A stretch of DNA of 64,000 bases from Mesorhizobium escarrei. Lineage in GTDB: Bacteria > Pseudomonadota > Alphaproteobacteria > Rhizobiales > Rhizobiaceae. The stretch covers positions 1 to 64,000 of the forward strand of contig NZ_CAKXZT010000122.1 of NCBI RefSeq assembly GCF_935825525.1, in the 5' to 3' direction. Both the position numbers and the translations under genes were made by a program. This document shows, piece by piece, positions 44,922 to 54,685 of this stretch (position 1 is its first letter; each line of letters opens with the position of its first letter). Below the pieces are notes generated by a model that was given only the letters and a program-made list of their open reading frames with translations, did not search any database and had not been told where the DNA came from.

Positions 44922-46211
44922 TTATCTGCGCGGCTGCTCTTCGGACGGAAAGGCAAGATCGACGGGCAGCGGTGCCTGCGCCGTCATCGGCGCGAAATTG
45001 CCGGTCTCGGCGGCGGGAACAGGCGACATCGCCACCACGCGCCACAGCACGAACAGGCAAAAAACGGTGGCAATAACGATGGCCACATGGATGAAGGCCT
45101 GCGTTCCGTAGAAGGCGGAAAGCCCGGTCACGATGCCGGGCACGATGAAGCCGGACAGCGACCACGCGAACAGCAGTGAACTGGACAGCGCCACCATGTC
45201 GTCCTTGCCGGCGCGGTCGGCGGCATGTGCGCTGGCCAGCGAATAGATCGATTCCGACGCGCCGGCCCAGACCACATAGATGACGACCAGCGCCGCCAGC
45301 GCACCACCATCGAAGCCCAGCGCAAACAGGCCAGCCACCATGGCAAGCGTCGAAGCGGCGACCAGCACAAAGCGCCGGTCGGTGCGGTCGGAAATCCATC
45401 CGAGCGGGATTTGCAGGATCAATGTGCCGATCGGCATCGCCGACAGCAGCAGTGCCACATCGGCCTGGCTGTAGCCCTTGGCCGTGGCATGGATCGGCGC
45501 AAAGCCTGAAATCGTCATCGACAGGCCGCCGACGGCAAGCATGCCCGCGACGCCGACCGGCGAAATCCGCCAGGCCCGGCCAAGCGCCACCGACGCCGCC
45601 TGCGGCGGCGGCGGCTGGGCGAGCCGCGTCAACCCGACGGGGAGGATCGACAGCGCGGTGAAGGCGATGCCGACCAGCGGCGCGTCCGCAGCCCTTATGT
45701 CGATCAGCGCCAGTGTCGAGTAGCCGACACCGAGCCCGGCGACATAGGCGACGTAGAAGAAGGCCATGACCCTGCCGCGTATGGTGTTGGCGATGACGTC
45801 GTTCAGCCAGCTCTGCGCAACGATGAACAGGCCGCAAATGGCAAAGCCGTAGAGCGCGCGTGCCGCGATCCACGACAGCGGATGCGGTCCGGCCCCGACG
45901 GCGGCGTTGGACAGCACGATCAATGCCGACAGCACCATGAACGCGCGCGCATGGCCGACGCGCCGCACCAGCGGACCGGTCAGGATGCAGCCTGCCAGGC
46001 CGCCGGCCGAGAGGCCGGTGACGATCAGCCCGGCCCAGGTCGGATCGAAGCCCTCGGCGCCGAGCCGGACCGGGATATAGGCGAACATCAGTCCGTTGCC
46101 GACCGCTACCAGCGCCATCGACAGGACGATGCTGGCAATGGCGATCGCCGGGGCTGGCGGGCTGCCCTGCGCCGGGTCGCGTCTGGTCTGGTTTCGCTCG
46201 AGAATCGTCAT
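44922..46211 (-). CDS. MFS transporter
   Basis: A 429-residue major-facilitator permease of 12 predicted helices. It starts in the first helix after a short leader (APAIAIASIVLSMALVAVGN), has GFAICGLFIVAQSWLND and the loop GWISDRTDRRFVLVA between helices 8 and 9. It resembles the YcaD-like subfamily. The substrate is unknown. It is monocistronic, with a family-A palindromic repeat upstream. Confidence 0.9.
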   Translation of the reverse strand: MTILERNQTRRDPAQGSPPAPAIAIASIVLSMALVAVGNGLMFAYIPVRLGAEGFDPTWAGLIVTGLSAGGLAGCILTGPLVRRVGHARAFMVLSALIVLSNAAVGAGPHPLSWIAARALYGFAICGLFIVAQSWLNDVIANTIRGRVMAFFYVAYVAGLGVGYSTLALIDIRAADAPLVGIAFTALSILPVGLTRLAQPPPPQAASVALGRAWRISPVGVAGMLAVGGLSMTISGFAPIHATAKGYSQADVALLLSAMPIGTLILQIPLGWISDRTDRRFVLVAASTLAMVAGLFALGFDGGALAALVVIYVVWAGASESIYSLASAHAADRAGKDDMVALSSSLLFAWSLSGFIVPGIVTGLSAFYGTQAFIHVAIVIATVFCLFVLWRVVAMSPVPAAETGNFAPMTAQAPLPVDLAFPSEEQPRR

Positions 46212-46264
46212 GCTCGCGCAGGATCGCCTACGGACCGGGGAAAGGCAGCCGCAAATGCGACATC

Positions 46265-46430
46265 AGCGGTCTTCCCTTCTCCCCTTGTGGGAGAAGGTGG
46301 ATCGGCGCGTAGCGCCGAGACGGATGAGGGGTGCTGGAAGAAATGAGGCGTCGGTGTTCCCTGGAACACCCCTCATCCGGCCGCTTCGCGGCCACCTTCT
46401 CCCACAGGGGGGAGAAGGGAAGACCAGCGC
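46265..46430. repeat. Palindromic intergenic repeat, family A copy 2
   Basis: The outer segments GCGGTCTTCCCTTCTCCCC (46265 on) and GGGGAGAAGGGAAGACC (to 46426) are complementary; inside CGGATGAGGGGTG (46321-46333) faces CACCCCTCATCCG (46367-46379), and CCACCTTCTCCC appears in the 3' half. It shares the CCCTCATCCGGCC and CCACCTTCTCCC blocks with the copy at 29537-29695. It lies between nadD and the MFS gene. Confidence 0.85.
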
Positions 46431-46435
46431 TCACC

Positions 46436-47068
46436 CTACTCCTTCGCCATTTTGCGGATCGCGGTCGACGACAGCGACGAGCGCGGGCCGTGAATGAAGG
46501 TCCAGGCCGGCGCCTTCATGCGGGCGAGCCGCGGCGCGTCGCCCTCGTCGACACGCGCGTAGTCGAAGGTCTTGGCGACAACCGACGACAGGAACGACAG
46601 CGTCGCGCCAGGGCGATCGATCACCGCGATCGGAAACGTCATCACGATCTGGCGCCAGCGCTGCCAGCGGTGGAAATCGCGAAGCGAATCGGCGCCCATG
46701 ATCCAGACGAAGTCGACGCCCGGGTTGCGCGCCTTGACCAGGGCCAGCGTGTCGGCGGTGAAGCGGACATAATGGCTCGCCTCGAAGGCGGTGACCTTGA
46801 CCTTCGGGTTCCGGGCGATCTGCTCGGACAGGCGCAGCCGCTCGGCCAGCGACGCCAGTTCCCGCGTGCTCTTGAGCGGATTGCCCGGCGTCACCATCCA
46901 CCACAGCTGATCGAGCGCCAATCGCCTGAGCGCGATCTCGGCGACCAGTGCATGGCCGGCATGAGCAGGATTGAAGGAGCCGCCGAACAGCCCGACGGCC
47001 AAGCCCTTTTCGGCATGCGGCATTTTGAGATAATGGGAGGGAACGGTGGGCTCGGAAGGGGAGAGCAT
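46436..47068 (-). CDS. nadD: Nicotinate-nucleotide adenylyltransferase
   Basis: A 210-residue enzyme of NAD synthesis. The nucleotidyltransferase motif [19 protein letters not shown] (HxGH) and the second motif [11 protein letters not shown] (near the C-terminus) are intact, with [16 protein letters not shown] between. The start may be ATG at 47068 ([10 protein letters not shown]) or 15 codons later at [10 protein letters not shown]; the sequence before 47068 is a family-B repeat with no good ribosome site, which favours the second. In this species group it follows proA. Confidence 0.95.
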   Translation of the reverse strand: MLSPSEPTVPSHYLKMPHAEKGLAVGLFGGSFNPAHAGHALVAEIALRRLALDQLWWMVTPGNPLKSTRELASLAERLRLSEQIARNPKVKVTAFEASHYVRFTADTLALVKARNPGVDFVWIMGADSLRDFHRWQRWRQIVMTFPIAVIDRPGATLSFLSSVVAKTFDYARVDEGDAPRLARMKAPAWTFIHGPRSSLSSTAIRKMAKE

Positions 47069-47077
47069 CGTGCTAGG

Positions 47078-47250
47078 CGCCCCCCTCTGTCCTGCCCTCT
47101 TTGCCAAAACTTGGCATCTCCCCCACGAGGGGGGAGATTGGCGGCTTCGTCCCTGGCGCCCTTACTGCGACGCCGGAGGTTGGCGAAAGTCTATGCGACA
47201 TCCGATCTCCCCCCTTGAGGGGGAGATGTCCGGCAGGACAGAGGGGGGTG
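47078..47250. repeat. Palindromic intergenic repeat, family B copy 2
   Basis: Starts GCGCCCCCCTCTGTCCTGCC and contains GCCAAAACTTGGC, CTCCCCCACGAGGGGGGAG and a terminal GGCAGGACAGAGGGGGG complement, so it is nearly the same as the copy at 34236-34411 in length and layout. It sits between proA and nadD, genes that are otherwise in one orientation and likely one operon. Confidence 0.9.
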
Positions 47251-47287
47251 GCTGGGCGCAAACTTCAAGCCCTAGTAGCGAAAAAGC

Positions 47288-48574
47288 TCAAGGCCTCACC
47301 TGTCCCGTCCCGCGCACGCGGTACTTGAACGAGGTCAGTTGCTCGACACCAACCGGGCCGCGCGCATGCATCTTGCCGGTGGCGATGCCAATCTCGGCGC
47401 CCATGCCGAATTCGCCGCCATCGGCGAATTGCGTCGATGCATTGTGCAGAAGGATCGCCGAATCGATCTCGTTGAAGAACCGTTCGACCGCATCGGTATC
47501 CTCGGCGACGATCGCCTCGGTGTGGTGCGAGGAAAAAGTCTCGATGTGCTCGATGGCGCCGGCAACGCCGTCGACCAGTTTTGCCGCGATGATGGCATCG
47601 AGATATTCGCTCACCCAGTCGGCGTCGGTCGCCGCTTTAGCGTCGGCAAACACTTTCAGCACCTCGGCATCGGCGTGGATTTCGCACCCTGCCGCGCGCA
47701 ACGCCCTGAGGATCGGCACCAGGTGGGTGGCGGCAACAGCGCGGTCGACCAGCAGCGTCTCGGCCGCGCCGCAGACGCCGGTGCGCCGCATCTTGGCGTT
47801 GACCGCGATCCTGACCGCCATGTCGAGATCAGCCGAACGGTCGATGTAGAGATGGCAGATGCCTTCGAGATGCGCAAAGACCGGCACCCGCGCCTCGTTC
47901 TGGACGCGTTCGACCAGGTTCTTGCCACCGCGCGGAATGATGACGTCGATGTTGCCGGAAAGCCCTTTCAGCATCTCGCCGACGGCGGCGCGGTCGGCGG
48001 TCGGCACCAGCTGGATGGCATCCTGCGGCAACTTGGCCGCCTTCAGCCCTTCGACCAGGCAGGCGTGGATCGCCGCCGAGGAGTTGAGCGAATCCGAGCC
48101 GCCGCGCAGGATCACCGGATTGCCGGCCTTGAGGCACAACCCCCCGGCATCGGCGGTCACGTTCGGCCGGCTTTCATAGATGACGCCGACAACGCCGAGA
48201 GGCGTGCGCACGCGCTCGATACGCAGGCCGTTCGGCCGGTCCCATGCGGCAATGACATCGCCGACCGGATCGCGCAACCCGGCGATTTCACTGATGCCGT
48301 CGGCCATGGCACGAATGCGGGCGGGATCAAGCTTCAGCCGGTCCATGAAAGAAGCCGAAAGCCCGGACTGCTCGCCATTTTTGATGTCGATGGCGTTGGC
48401 GTCGAGGATATCCTGCTCGTGGCGAAGAATCGCCTGCGCCATACTGATCAACGCGGCGTGCTTGCGCTCGGCTGCGGCGATGGCCAGCGGTCGGGCGGCG
48501 GCACGGGCGCGGCGGCCGATGTCGGCCATCAGCGCCACCGTATCATCCCGGGATTTTTCATGCAGCTTCAGCAT
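47288..48574 (-). CDS. proA: Gamma-glutamyl phosphate reductase
   Basis: A 428-residue aldehyde-dehydrogenase-fold enzyme that converts glutamyl-5-phosphate to glutamate semialdehyde in proline synthesis. The catalytic Cys is in [16 protein letters not shown] (near 273), and [19 protein letters not shown] and [15 protein letters not shown] are conserved. It follows proB by three bases, so the two are one operon. The start [11 protein letters not shown] is preceded by AGGATG-like sequence. Confidence 0.96.
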   Translation of the reverse strand: MLKLHEKSRDDTVALMADIGRRARAAARPLAIAAAERKHAALISMAQAILRHEQDILDANAIDIKNGEQSGLSASFMDRLKLDPARIRAMADGISEIAGLRDPVGDVIAAWDRPNGLRIERVRTPLGVVGVIYESRPNVTADAGGLCLKAGNPVILRGGSDSLNSSAAIHACLVEGLKAAKLPQDAIQLVPTADRAAVGEMLKGLSGNIDVIIPRGGKNLVERVQNEARVPVFAHLEGICHLYIDRSADLDMAVRIAVNAKMRRTGVCGAAETLLVDRAVAATHLVPILRALRAAGCEIHADAEVLKVFADAKAATDADWVSEYLDAIIAAKLVDGVAGAIEHIETFSSHHTEAIVAEDTDAVERFFNEIDSAILLHNASTQFADGGEFGMGAEIGIATGKMHARGPVGVEQLTSFKYRVRGTGQVRP

Positions 48575-48577
48575 GGC

Positions 48578-49738
48578 TCATCCTCCGCTATGGACCTGGT
48601 CACCGGCCCGTACTTGGTCAGTTGAATGGCTCACCACAAGGTCGTCGCGGTGGATCATCGCCGATCGCGCTTCATAGCCGAGCACCGTTTCGATCTCGGC
48701 TGTTTTCAAGCCAGCGATCCTTACGGCATCGGCGGCATCGTAGGCAACCAGTCCGCGCGCGATCTCACGGCCTTCGGGCGACAGGATTGCCACCGTGTCG
48801 CCGCGCGAGAAATTGCCGCTGACCAGCTTGACGCCGGCCGGCAGCAGCGATTTGCCCGACAGCAGCGCGCCGATGGCGCCTGCGTCGACGGTCAGCCGGC
48901 CTGCCGGTTCGAGCTGCCCGGCGATCCATGTCTTGTAGCCCTTGACCGGATTGGCGCTCGGCCGGAAGAATGTCGCCCGCTCGCCACGCTCGATCGCCAT
49001 CAGCGGCGACAGCCGCGTGCCTGATGTGATGATCATGGCGGTGCCGGCGGCGGTGGCGATCTTGCCGGCGTCGAGCTTGGTGCGCATACCGCCGCGTGAA
49101 AACTCCGAAGCAGCCGCACCCGCCATCGCCTCGATGTCAGGAGTGATGCGGTCGACGACAGCAATGAACCTGGCATGCTGGTCGCGTGCCGGCGGCGCCG
49201 TGTAGAGCCCGTCAATGTCGGAGAGCAGCACCAAAAGGTCCGCGCCCATCATCGTCGCCACCCGCGCCGCCAGCCGGTCATTGTCGCCATAGCGGATTTC
49301 GGAAGTTGCCACCGTATCGTTCTCGTTGATGACCGGCACCGCCTTCATCTTGAGCAGCGTCGAGATCGTCGCGCGCGCATTGAGATAGCGTCGGCGCTCT
49401 TCGGTGTCGCCGAGCGTCAGCAGGATCTGGCCCGATTTCAGGCCGCCCTTGCCGAGCGCATCCGACCAGGCGCCGGCCAGCGCAATCTGCCCGACCGCCG
49501 CCGCCGCCTGGCTTTCCTCGAGCTTCAGCGCCCGCTTGCCGAGGCCTAGAATGGTGCGGCCAAGCGCGATGGCGCCGGACGACACGACGAGGATCTCGGC
49601 GCCATTCTCGGCCAGCACTGAAATGTCGTCGGCAAGCGAGGCTAGCCAGTCGCGCTTCAGGCCCGCCGTGCGGTCGACAAGCAGCGCCGAGCCGATCTTG
49701 ACGGTGATGCGCCGGTATTTTTTCAGCTGCGCGGCCAT
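48578..49738 (-). CDS. proB: Glutamate 5-kinase
   Basis: A 386-residue two-domain kinase: amino-acid-kinase fold ([20 protein letters not shown] at the start, [20 protein letters not shown] in the middle) plus a C-terminal PUA domain (about 280-370). It phosphorylates glutamate as the first step of proline synthesis and is normally feedback-inhibited by proline. It follows obgE with a two-base gap and precedes proA; obgE-proB-proA is the rhizobial arrangement. Confidence 0.96.
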   Translation of the reverse strand: MAAQLKKYRRITVKIGSALLVDRTAGLKRDWLASLADDISVLAENGAEILVVSSGAIALGRTILGLGKRALKLEESQAAAAVGQIALAGAWSDALGKGGLKSGQILLTLGDTEERRRYLNARATISTLLKMKAVPVINENDTVATSEIRYGDNDRLAARVATMMGADLLVLLSDIDGLYTAPPARDQHARFIAVVDRITPDIEAMAGAAASEFSRGGMRTKLDAGKIATAAGTAMIITSGTRLSPLMAIERGERATFFRPSANPVKGYKTWIAGQLEPAGRLTVDAGAIGALLSGKSLLPAGVKLVSGNFSRGDTVAILSPEGREIARGLVAYDAADAVRIAGLKTAEIETVLGYEARSAMIHRDDLVVSHSTDQVRAGDQVHSGG

Positions 49739-49740
49739 AG

Positions 49741-50790
<1,050 letters not shown>

Positions 50791-50902
50791 CTAGTGGCCT
50801 TGCGGCATTGCTCTAACGTTCGGCACTGCTCTAAACCAAGGCGGGGCGAAGGGCGAGGCTGTTTATCAACATGGCCCCAGTCTGAACATCGCCGGAGTCG
50901 CA

Positions 50903-51772
50903 ATGCAGCTTGTAACCTACAACATCCACTACGGCGTCGGTCTTGATGGCCGCTACGATGTCGGCCGCATCGCCGATGCCGTGCGCGGCGCCGACGTGAT
51001 CGCGTTGCAGGAGGTCTCGCGCAACAATCCCAACAATGGCGGCCGCGACATAGTGGCCGAGCTCGGCGAGGCGCTGCCCGAATATTTCGCCGTCTACGGC
51101 AGCAATTTCGAGGCCAATGTCGGCTCGCGCCTGGAAAACGGCCGCGCCATGACCACCACCTTCCAGCTCGGCAACATGGTGCTGTCGAAAACCCCTGTTC
51201 ATCTGTCGCGCAACCTCCTCTTGCCGCGCAGCCGCAGTTTCGAGGTGATGAATTTCCAGCGCGGCGCGCTGGAGGCGCTGATCGAGACGCCGCTTGGTTT
51301 CATCCGCTTCTATTCCACCCATCTCGACCATCGCAGCCCGGTCGAACGCGCTAGCCAGATCCGGTTTCTGCGCCGGCGCCTGTTGAACTATGCGATCGAG
51401 GGCGGCGCGCTGTCGGGCGTCGCCGAAGTCGGCCTGCCGGACCTGCCTTGTCCCGAAGGATTCATCGTCATGGGCGACTTCAACATGCTGGCCGGATCGC
51501 CGGAATATGTCGAACTGGCCGGCCGCCTGGATCACGAGTTCGGCATGCCGGTGACTGCCGATCTTGCCGTCGATGCCGCCCTGCGCCTTGCCGCCGCAGG
51601 CGCCGATCTCGTCACTTGGGTCGACCCCAAGCGGCCTGACGACGCCAGCCGCCACAAGCGCATCGACTATTTCTTCACCAGCGCCTCGCTGGCCAAATCG
51701 CTGAAGCGCCTGTGGGTCGACCGGCAAGCAGTCGGTTCGGACCATCTGCCGGTCTGGGTCGAGATGGCCTGA
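50903..51772 (+). CDS. Endonuclease/exonuclease/phosphatase family protein
   Basis: A 289-residue EEP-fold phosphoesterase. The metal-binding core is visible: TYNIHYGVGLDGR (Asn at residue 6), ALQEVSRN (Glu near 38), the STHLDHRS segment, and MGDFNMLAGSPEY (Asp-Asn near 200), ending VGSDHLPVWVEM with Asp-His. No signal peptide is present, so it is probably cytoplasmic. Such proteins hydrolyse phosphodiesters of nucleic acids, lipids or small molecules; the substrate cannot be predicted. It is transcribed opposite to its neighbours, divergent from obgE. Confidence 0.9.
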   Translation: MQLVTYNIHYGVGLDGRYDVGRIADAVRGADVIALQEVSRNNPNNGGRDIVAELGEALPEYFAVYGSNFEANVGSRLENGRAMTTTFQLGNMVLSKTPVHLSRNLLLPRSRSFEVMNFQRGALEALIETPLGFIRFYSTHLDHRSPVERASQIRFLRRRLLNYAIEGGALSGVAEVGLPDLPCPEGFIVMGDFNMLAGSPEYVELAGRLDHEFGMPVTADLAVDAALRLAAAGADLVTWVDPKRPDDASRHKRIDYFFTSASLAKSLKRLWVDRQAVGSDHLPVWVEMA

Positions 51773-51904
51773 CCCAGAGTTGGCTCGCAACTGACTTTTC
51801 ACTTGTTCGAGCCACGCCGAGGTGTGCTGAGATTCAGGTCAGGCCGTGCCGAGAGTGGCGGTTTTCGAGAACCGGAGCTGAGCGTACTTTAAGTACGTGA
51901 GCCC

Positions 51905-51949
51905 GCGCATGACCCCGAAATCGAGATCGATTTCGGAAAGGTCATGCGC
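51905..51949. repeat. RIME-like palindrome in the EEP-GNAT gap
   Basis: GCGCATGAC (51905-51913) and GTCATGCGC (51941-51949) flank an inner perfect pair CCGAAATCGA/TCGATTTCGG (51915-51924, 51927-51936). It is the best formed RIME-like element in the window. A near-palindrome CGTACTTTAAGTACG lies just before it at 51883-51897. Confidence 0.8.
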
Positions 51950-51961
51950 AAAATCAAAGTT

Positions 51962-52005
51962 CTACAGCGTCCTTTGCGCGCCCAATTGGGCGCGCGGCGC
52001 TGTAG
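51962..52005. repeat. Long hairpin with 20-bp perfect palindrome
   Basis: CTACAGCG (51962-51969) and CGCTGTAG (51998-52005) flank GCGCGCCCAATTGGGCGCGC (51976-51995), a perfect palindrome. The stem would be very stable on either strand. It lies between two convergent genes and may act as a bidirectional terminator or belong to the mosaic repeat next to it. Confidence 0.8.
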
Positions 52006-52059
52006 GTAAGCGCAGGAAGCCGCCATTCGCAGGCCGGCCTCACCTGAATATCGACATGC

Positions 52060-52647
52060 CTAGAAATGGACCCAGTTCCGCAGGCTGGTCCAGGTCCTGC
52101 GATCGAGACGGTAGCGCTCGACCGGCACCTGGCCGGCGACGATCGAGTTCAGCATGCCCTGGCCGGCATATTGGAAACCGCATTTGTGGATGACCCGGCG
52201 CGAGGCCGGATTGATGACCCGCGTCGAGGCATGCAGCACCTGGATTGCCGTCTTCTGGAAGGCGAGGTCGACCAGCGCATGGGCGGCTTCCGTCGCATAG
52301 CCGCGCTTCCAGTAGGGCTCGCCGATCCAGTAGCCGAGCTCCAGCCCGCGATCGGTGGTGTTGAGGCCCGCGCATCCGACGAAGGTTTCGGTGCCGGCCA
52401 AGGTCAACGCATAGGCAATGCCGGCCCGGCGCGATGCCGCCATCGCGAGGAAGGCGCGCGCCTCGGCCTCGCCGTAGGGGTGCGGCATGCGGGCCAGCAT
52501 TTCGGCGACATGGCGATTGTCGGCGAGCACCACCAGTTGCTCGATATCGCTTTCGCGCGGCTCCCGCAGGACCAGCCGTTCGGTCACCAGGACCGGACAA
52601 TCTATCGCGTAACTTTCACCGTCTGTGTCTTCCGCTTCGGCAACCAT
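52060..52647 (-). CDS. GNAT family N-acetyltransferase (RimJ/RimL-like)
   Basis: A 195-residue acetyltransferase. VTERLVLREPRESDIEQL at the N-terminus and LGYWIGEPYWKRGYATEAAHALVD (acetyl-CoA loop) resemble the RimJ/RimL group, followed by VINPASRRVIHKCGFQYAG. The rplU-rpmA-GNAT-obgE order is conserved in rhizobia, hinting at a role linked to ribosome or translation (inference). The ATG at 52647 follows GGAGGACTGAC, which fits better than the upstream start. Confidence 0.9.
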   Translation of the reverse strand: MVAEAEDTDGESYAIDCPVLVTERLVLREPRESDIEQLVVLADNRHVAEMLARMPHPYGEAEARAFLAMAASRRAGIAYALTLAGTETFVGCAGLNTTDRGLELGYWIGEPYWKRGYATEAAHALVDLAFQKTAIQVLHASTRVINPASRRVIHKCGFQYAGQGMLNSIVAGQVPVERYRLDRRTWTSLRNWVHF

Positions 52648-52765
52648 GTCAGTCCTCCAGGCACAAGAAAAAGGGGAGATGGAAACCCATCTCCCCTGAT
52701 CCATTTCCTGGCTTGGCCAGACACCGGTTCCCGAGATGGGTGCCGGTGTTCTCGTGCGGAACCGG

Positions 52766-53035
52766 CTACTCCGCGGCCTTCGTCATCGGGTTCACCGATA
52801 CGTAGGTTCGGCCATTGGCTTTTTTGTTGAAGGTGACTGCGCCAGCTTCGAGCGCAAACAGCGTGTGATCCGTGCCAATGCCGACATTGGTGCCGGGATG
52901 CCACGTCGTGCCGCGCTGACGAACAATGATGTTGCCCGCAATCACGGCTTCGCCGCCGAATTTTTTCACGCCGAGCCGCTTGGAATGGGAGTCGCGACCA
53001 TTGCGCGACGAACCGCCAGCTTTCTTGTGTGCCAT
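52766..53035 (-). CDS. rpmA: 50S ribosomal protein L27
   Basis: An 89-residue L27, located at the peptidyl-transferase centre. It begins [20 protein letters not shown] and has the [20 protein letters not shown] and [13 protein letters not shown] motifs. It is the second gene after rplU in a conserved operon; upstream rplU ends about 120 bases away. Confidence 0.97.
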   Translation of the reverse strand: MAHKKAGGSSRNGRDSHSKRLGVKKFGGEAVIAGNIIVRQRGTTWHPGTNVGIGTDHTLFALEAGAVTFNKKANGRTYVSVNPMTKAAE

Positions 53036-53152
53036 CTAACTAACTCCGATGCGCCGCTAGGCGCTTAAAAGGTCTTATGAACGCGTTCGCGTTCCGTTTC
53101 AAGTCCGAACCGGCGACGATCGCGCCGGCCGCTTTACTTCTTCGCCAAATCT

Positions 53153-53848
53153 TTACTTCTTCGCCAAGTCCTTGGCCTGCTCGCGCCAGTCCGTGATCTG
53201 GTCGGTGCTGAACGGCATATGCTCGTCGATCTTGGCGATATCCTTGTCCGACAGCTTGGCTATCTGGGCGAAAGTCGTGATACCCTGCTCGTTCAACTGG
53301 CCGGCCGCGACCGGGCCGACGCCCTTGATCACGGTCAGATCGTCCGGCTCGCCCTTCGGCGCCTTGAACAGCGGCGCGGCGGTTTCGGTTGCCTTGGCCT
53401 CCGTTTCCTTCGGCGCAGCCTCTGCCTTGGTCTTCGGGGCGGCTTCAGCCTTGGCCTCGGCCTTTGCAGCAACTTCGGTCTTCGCCTCGGCCTTCGCCTC
53501 GGTCTTGGCCGCGGCCTTCTTCGTCGACTTGGCGCCATCCAGCAGGATCTCGGCGATCCGCACGGTGGTCAAAAGCTGGCGATGGCCGATCTTGCGGCGC
53601 GAATTCTGCCGGCGGCGCTTCTTAAAAGCGATGACGGTGCGGTTCTTGCCCTGTTCGACGACTTCGGCGGTGACCAAAGCGCCGTCGACGAACGGCGCGC
53701 CGAACGTGACATTCTCGCCCTCGCCATGCGCGAGCACGTGGCCGATCTCGACGATGTCGCCGACCTGGCCTTCGACTTTTTCGATCTTCAGGAGATCGTT
53801 GGCGGCGACGCGATACTGCTTGCCGCCCGTTTTGATGACTGCGAACAT
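53153..53848 (-). CDS. rplU: 50S ribosomal protein L21 with long C-terminal extension
   Basis: A 231-residue protein; the L21 part is residues 1-103 ([20 protein letters not shown], the [17 protein letters not shown] rRNA-binding basic stretch). Then come Ala/Glu/Lys repeats ([20 protein letters not shown]) and a C-terminal helix-hairpin-helix-like module with [21 protein letters not shown] and [19 protein letters not shown]. Ordinary L21 is about 103 residues. Rhizobial L21 often carries such a tail; its role is unknown. The start ATG at 53848 is family-typical. Confidence 0.96.
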   Translation of the reverse strand: MFAVIKTGGKQYRVAANDLLKIEKVEGQVGDIVEIGHVLAHGEGENVTFGAPFVDGALVTAEVVEQGKNRTVIAFKKRRRQNSRRKIGHRQLLTTVRIAEILLDGAKSTKKAAAKTEAKAEAKTEVAAKAEAKAEAAPKTKAEAAPKETEAKATETAAPLFKAPKGEPDDLTVIKGVGPVAAGQLNEQGITTFAQIAKLSDKDIAKIDEHMPFSTDQITDWREQAKDLAKK

Positions 53849-54168
53849 TTTTTGCCTTTCGCTGTTCGGTCGGCCTTGATGAACCGCTTCAGGCGGTTCG
53901 GCCGTCTTTTTGTCAGTCTGCGGGTTCAAAAAGCAAGCGGCGCGGAAGAGCCCTCCACGCCGATTGCGCGCTGTCCCTAGCCGAAGGTTCGGCGCGAGTC
54001 AAGGCAACGGCCGAAAGCAAGACGGTGCCGTTGGCACAGGCGACAGAGGTATCGAAGAACGAGCCATACGGCCCGGGGAGAAGCCTGATCTCAGGCAGAT
54101 TGGCCCTTGTAACCTGTCCGTCCAGCCGTTATCTAGTGCGCCGCGCCGGCACGGCGGACCATGACCGC

Positions 54169-54259
54169 GGAGAGGTGGCAGAGTGGTCGAATGCACCGCA
54201 CTCGAAATGCGGCATGGGTGCAAGCCCATCGGGGGTTCGAATCCCTCCCTCTCCGCCAT
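54169..54259 (+). tRNA. tRNA-Ser (CGA anticodon)
   Basis: Acceptor stem GGAGAGG pairs with CCTCTCC before the encoded CCA. The anticodon loop is ACTCGAAAT with CGA, read from UCG codons. The long variable arm GGGTGCAAGCCC-type region is typical of tRNA-Ser, and the T arm GGGTTCGAATCCC is standard. Length 91 bases including CCA. Confidence 0.95.
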
Positions 54260-54370
54260 CCTGCTTCGCGCTGCGCGCTTCGCAGGACGAGTCCAGCAAA
54301 TCCATCCCGCCTTGCGCTTCGCGCTTCGCAAGACAAGTCCGGCAAATCCCTCTCTGCGCGAAGCAGGATG
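54259..54370. repeat. Composite repeat directly behind tRNA-Ser
   Basis: Perfect 14-bp inverted repeats ATCCTGCTTCGCGC (54259-54272) and GCGCGAAGCAGGAT (54357-54370) bound an 84-base interior. That interior holds two 46-bp-spaced tandem copies of GCGCTTCGCARGACRAGTCC with GCAAATCC. A stem CCCTCC...GGAGGG follows at 54371-54396. No integrase or att core was identified. It could be a small mobile remnant, or part of the tRNA 3' processing/termination region. Confidence 0.8.
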
Positions 54371-54685
54371 CCCTCCGAAGCCTTGGCGAAGGAGGGCTTC
54401 GTCGAACTCGGTGATGCCGAGCCTTTGACTGGCGAGCACGGTGATCTTCCTGTCCATGAAGTTGCAGCAGCAGCGGTGGTGAACCTAGTTCCCCTTTGAG
54501 ACTGGGCCCTTGCGCTAGCTGCGATTGATGAATCTTCCTCATGACGACATGCGGATTTTGTCGCCTAATCGATCGCCGGCGTCGTCGCTATTCTATTTGG
54601 ACATTCGCAACACTGCCGCGCATGCCGAGGAATGACTATGGCCCGGCAGGCCTGCGACAGGTCAGCACGATCAAAGGAGACAGGC

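Noticed and set aside
54100..54400. A genomic island integrated at tRNA-Ser
   Set aside because: No integrase, no second copy of the tRNA 3' end and no change in gene content downstream; only the small composite repeat is visible.
53999..54457. A minus-strand reading frame of 152 residues containing EGFEPPMGLHPCRISSA and related text
   Set aside because: It is antisense to tRNA-Ser(CGA); this peptide type is a well-known false prediction opposite tRNA genes.
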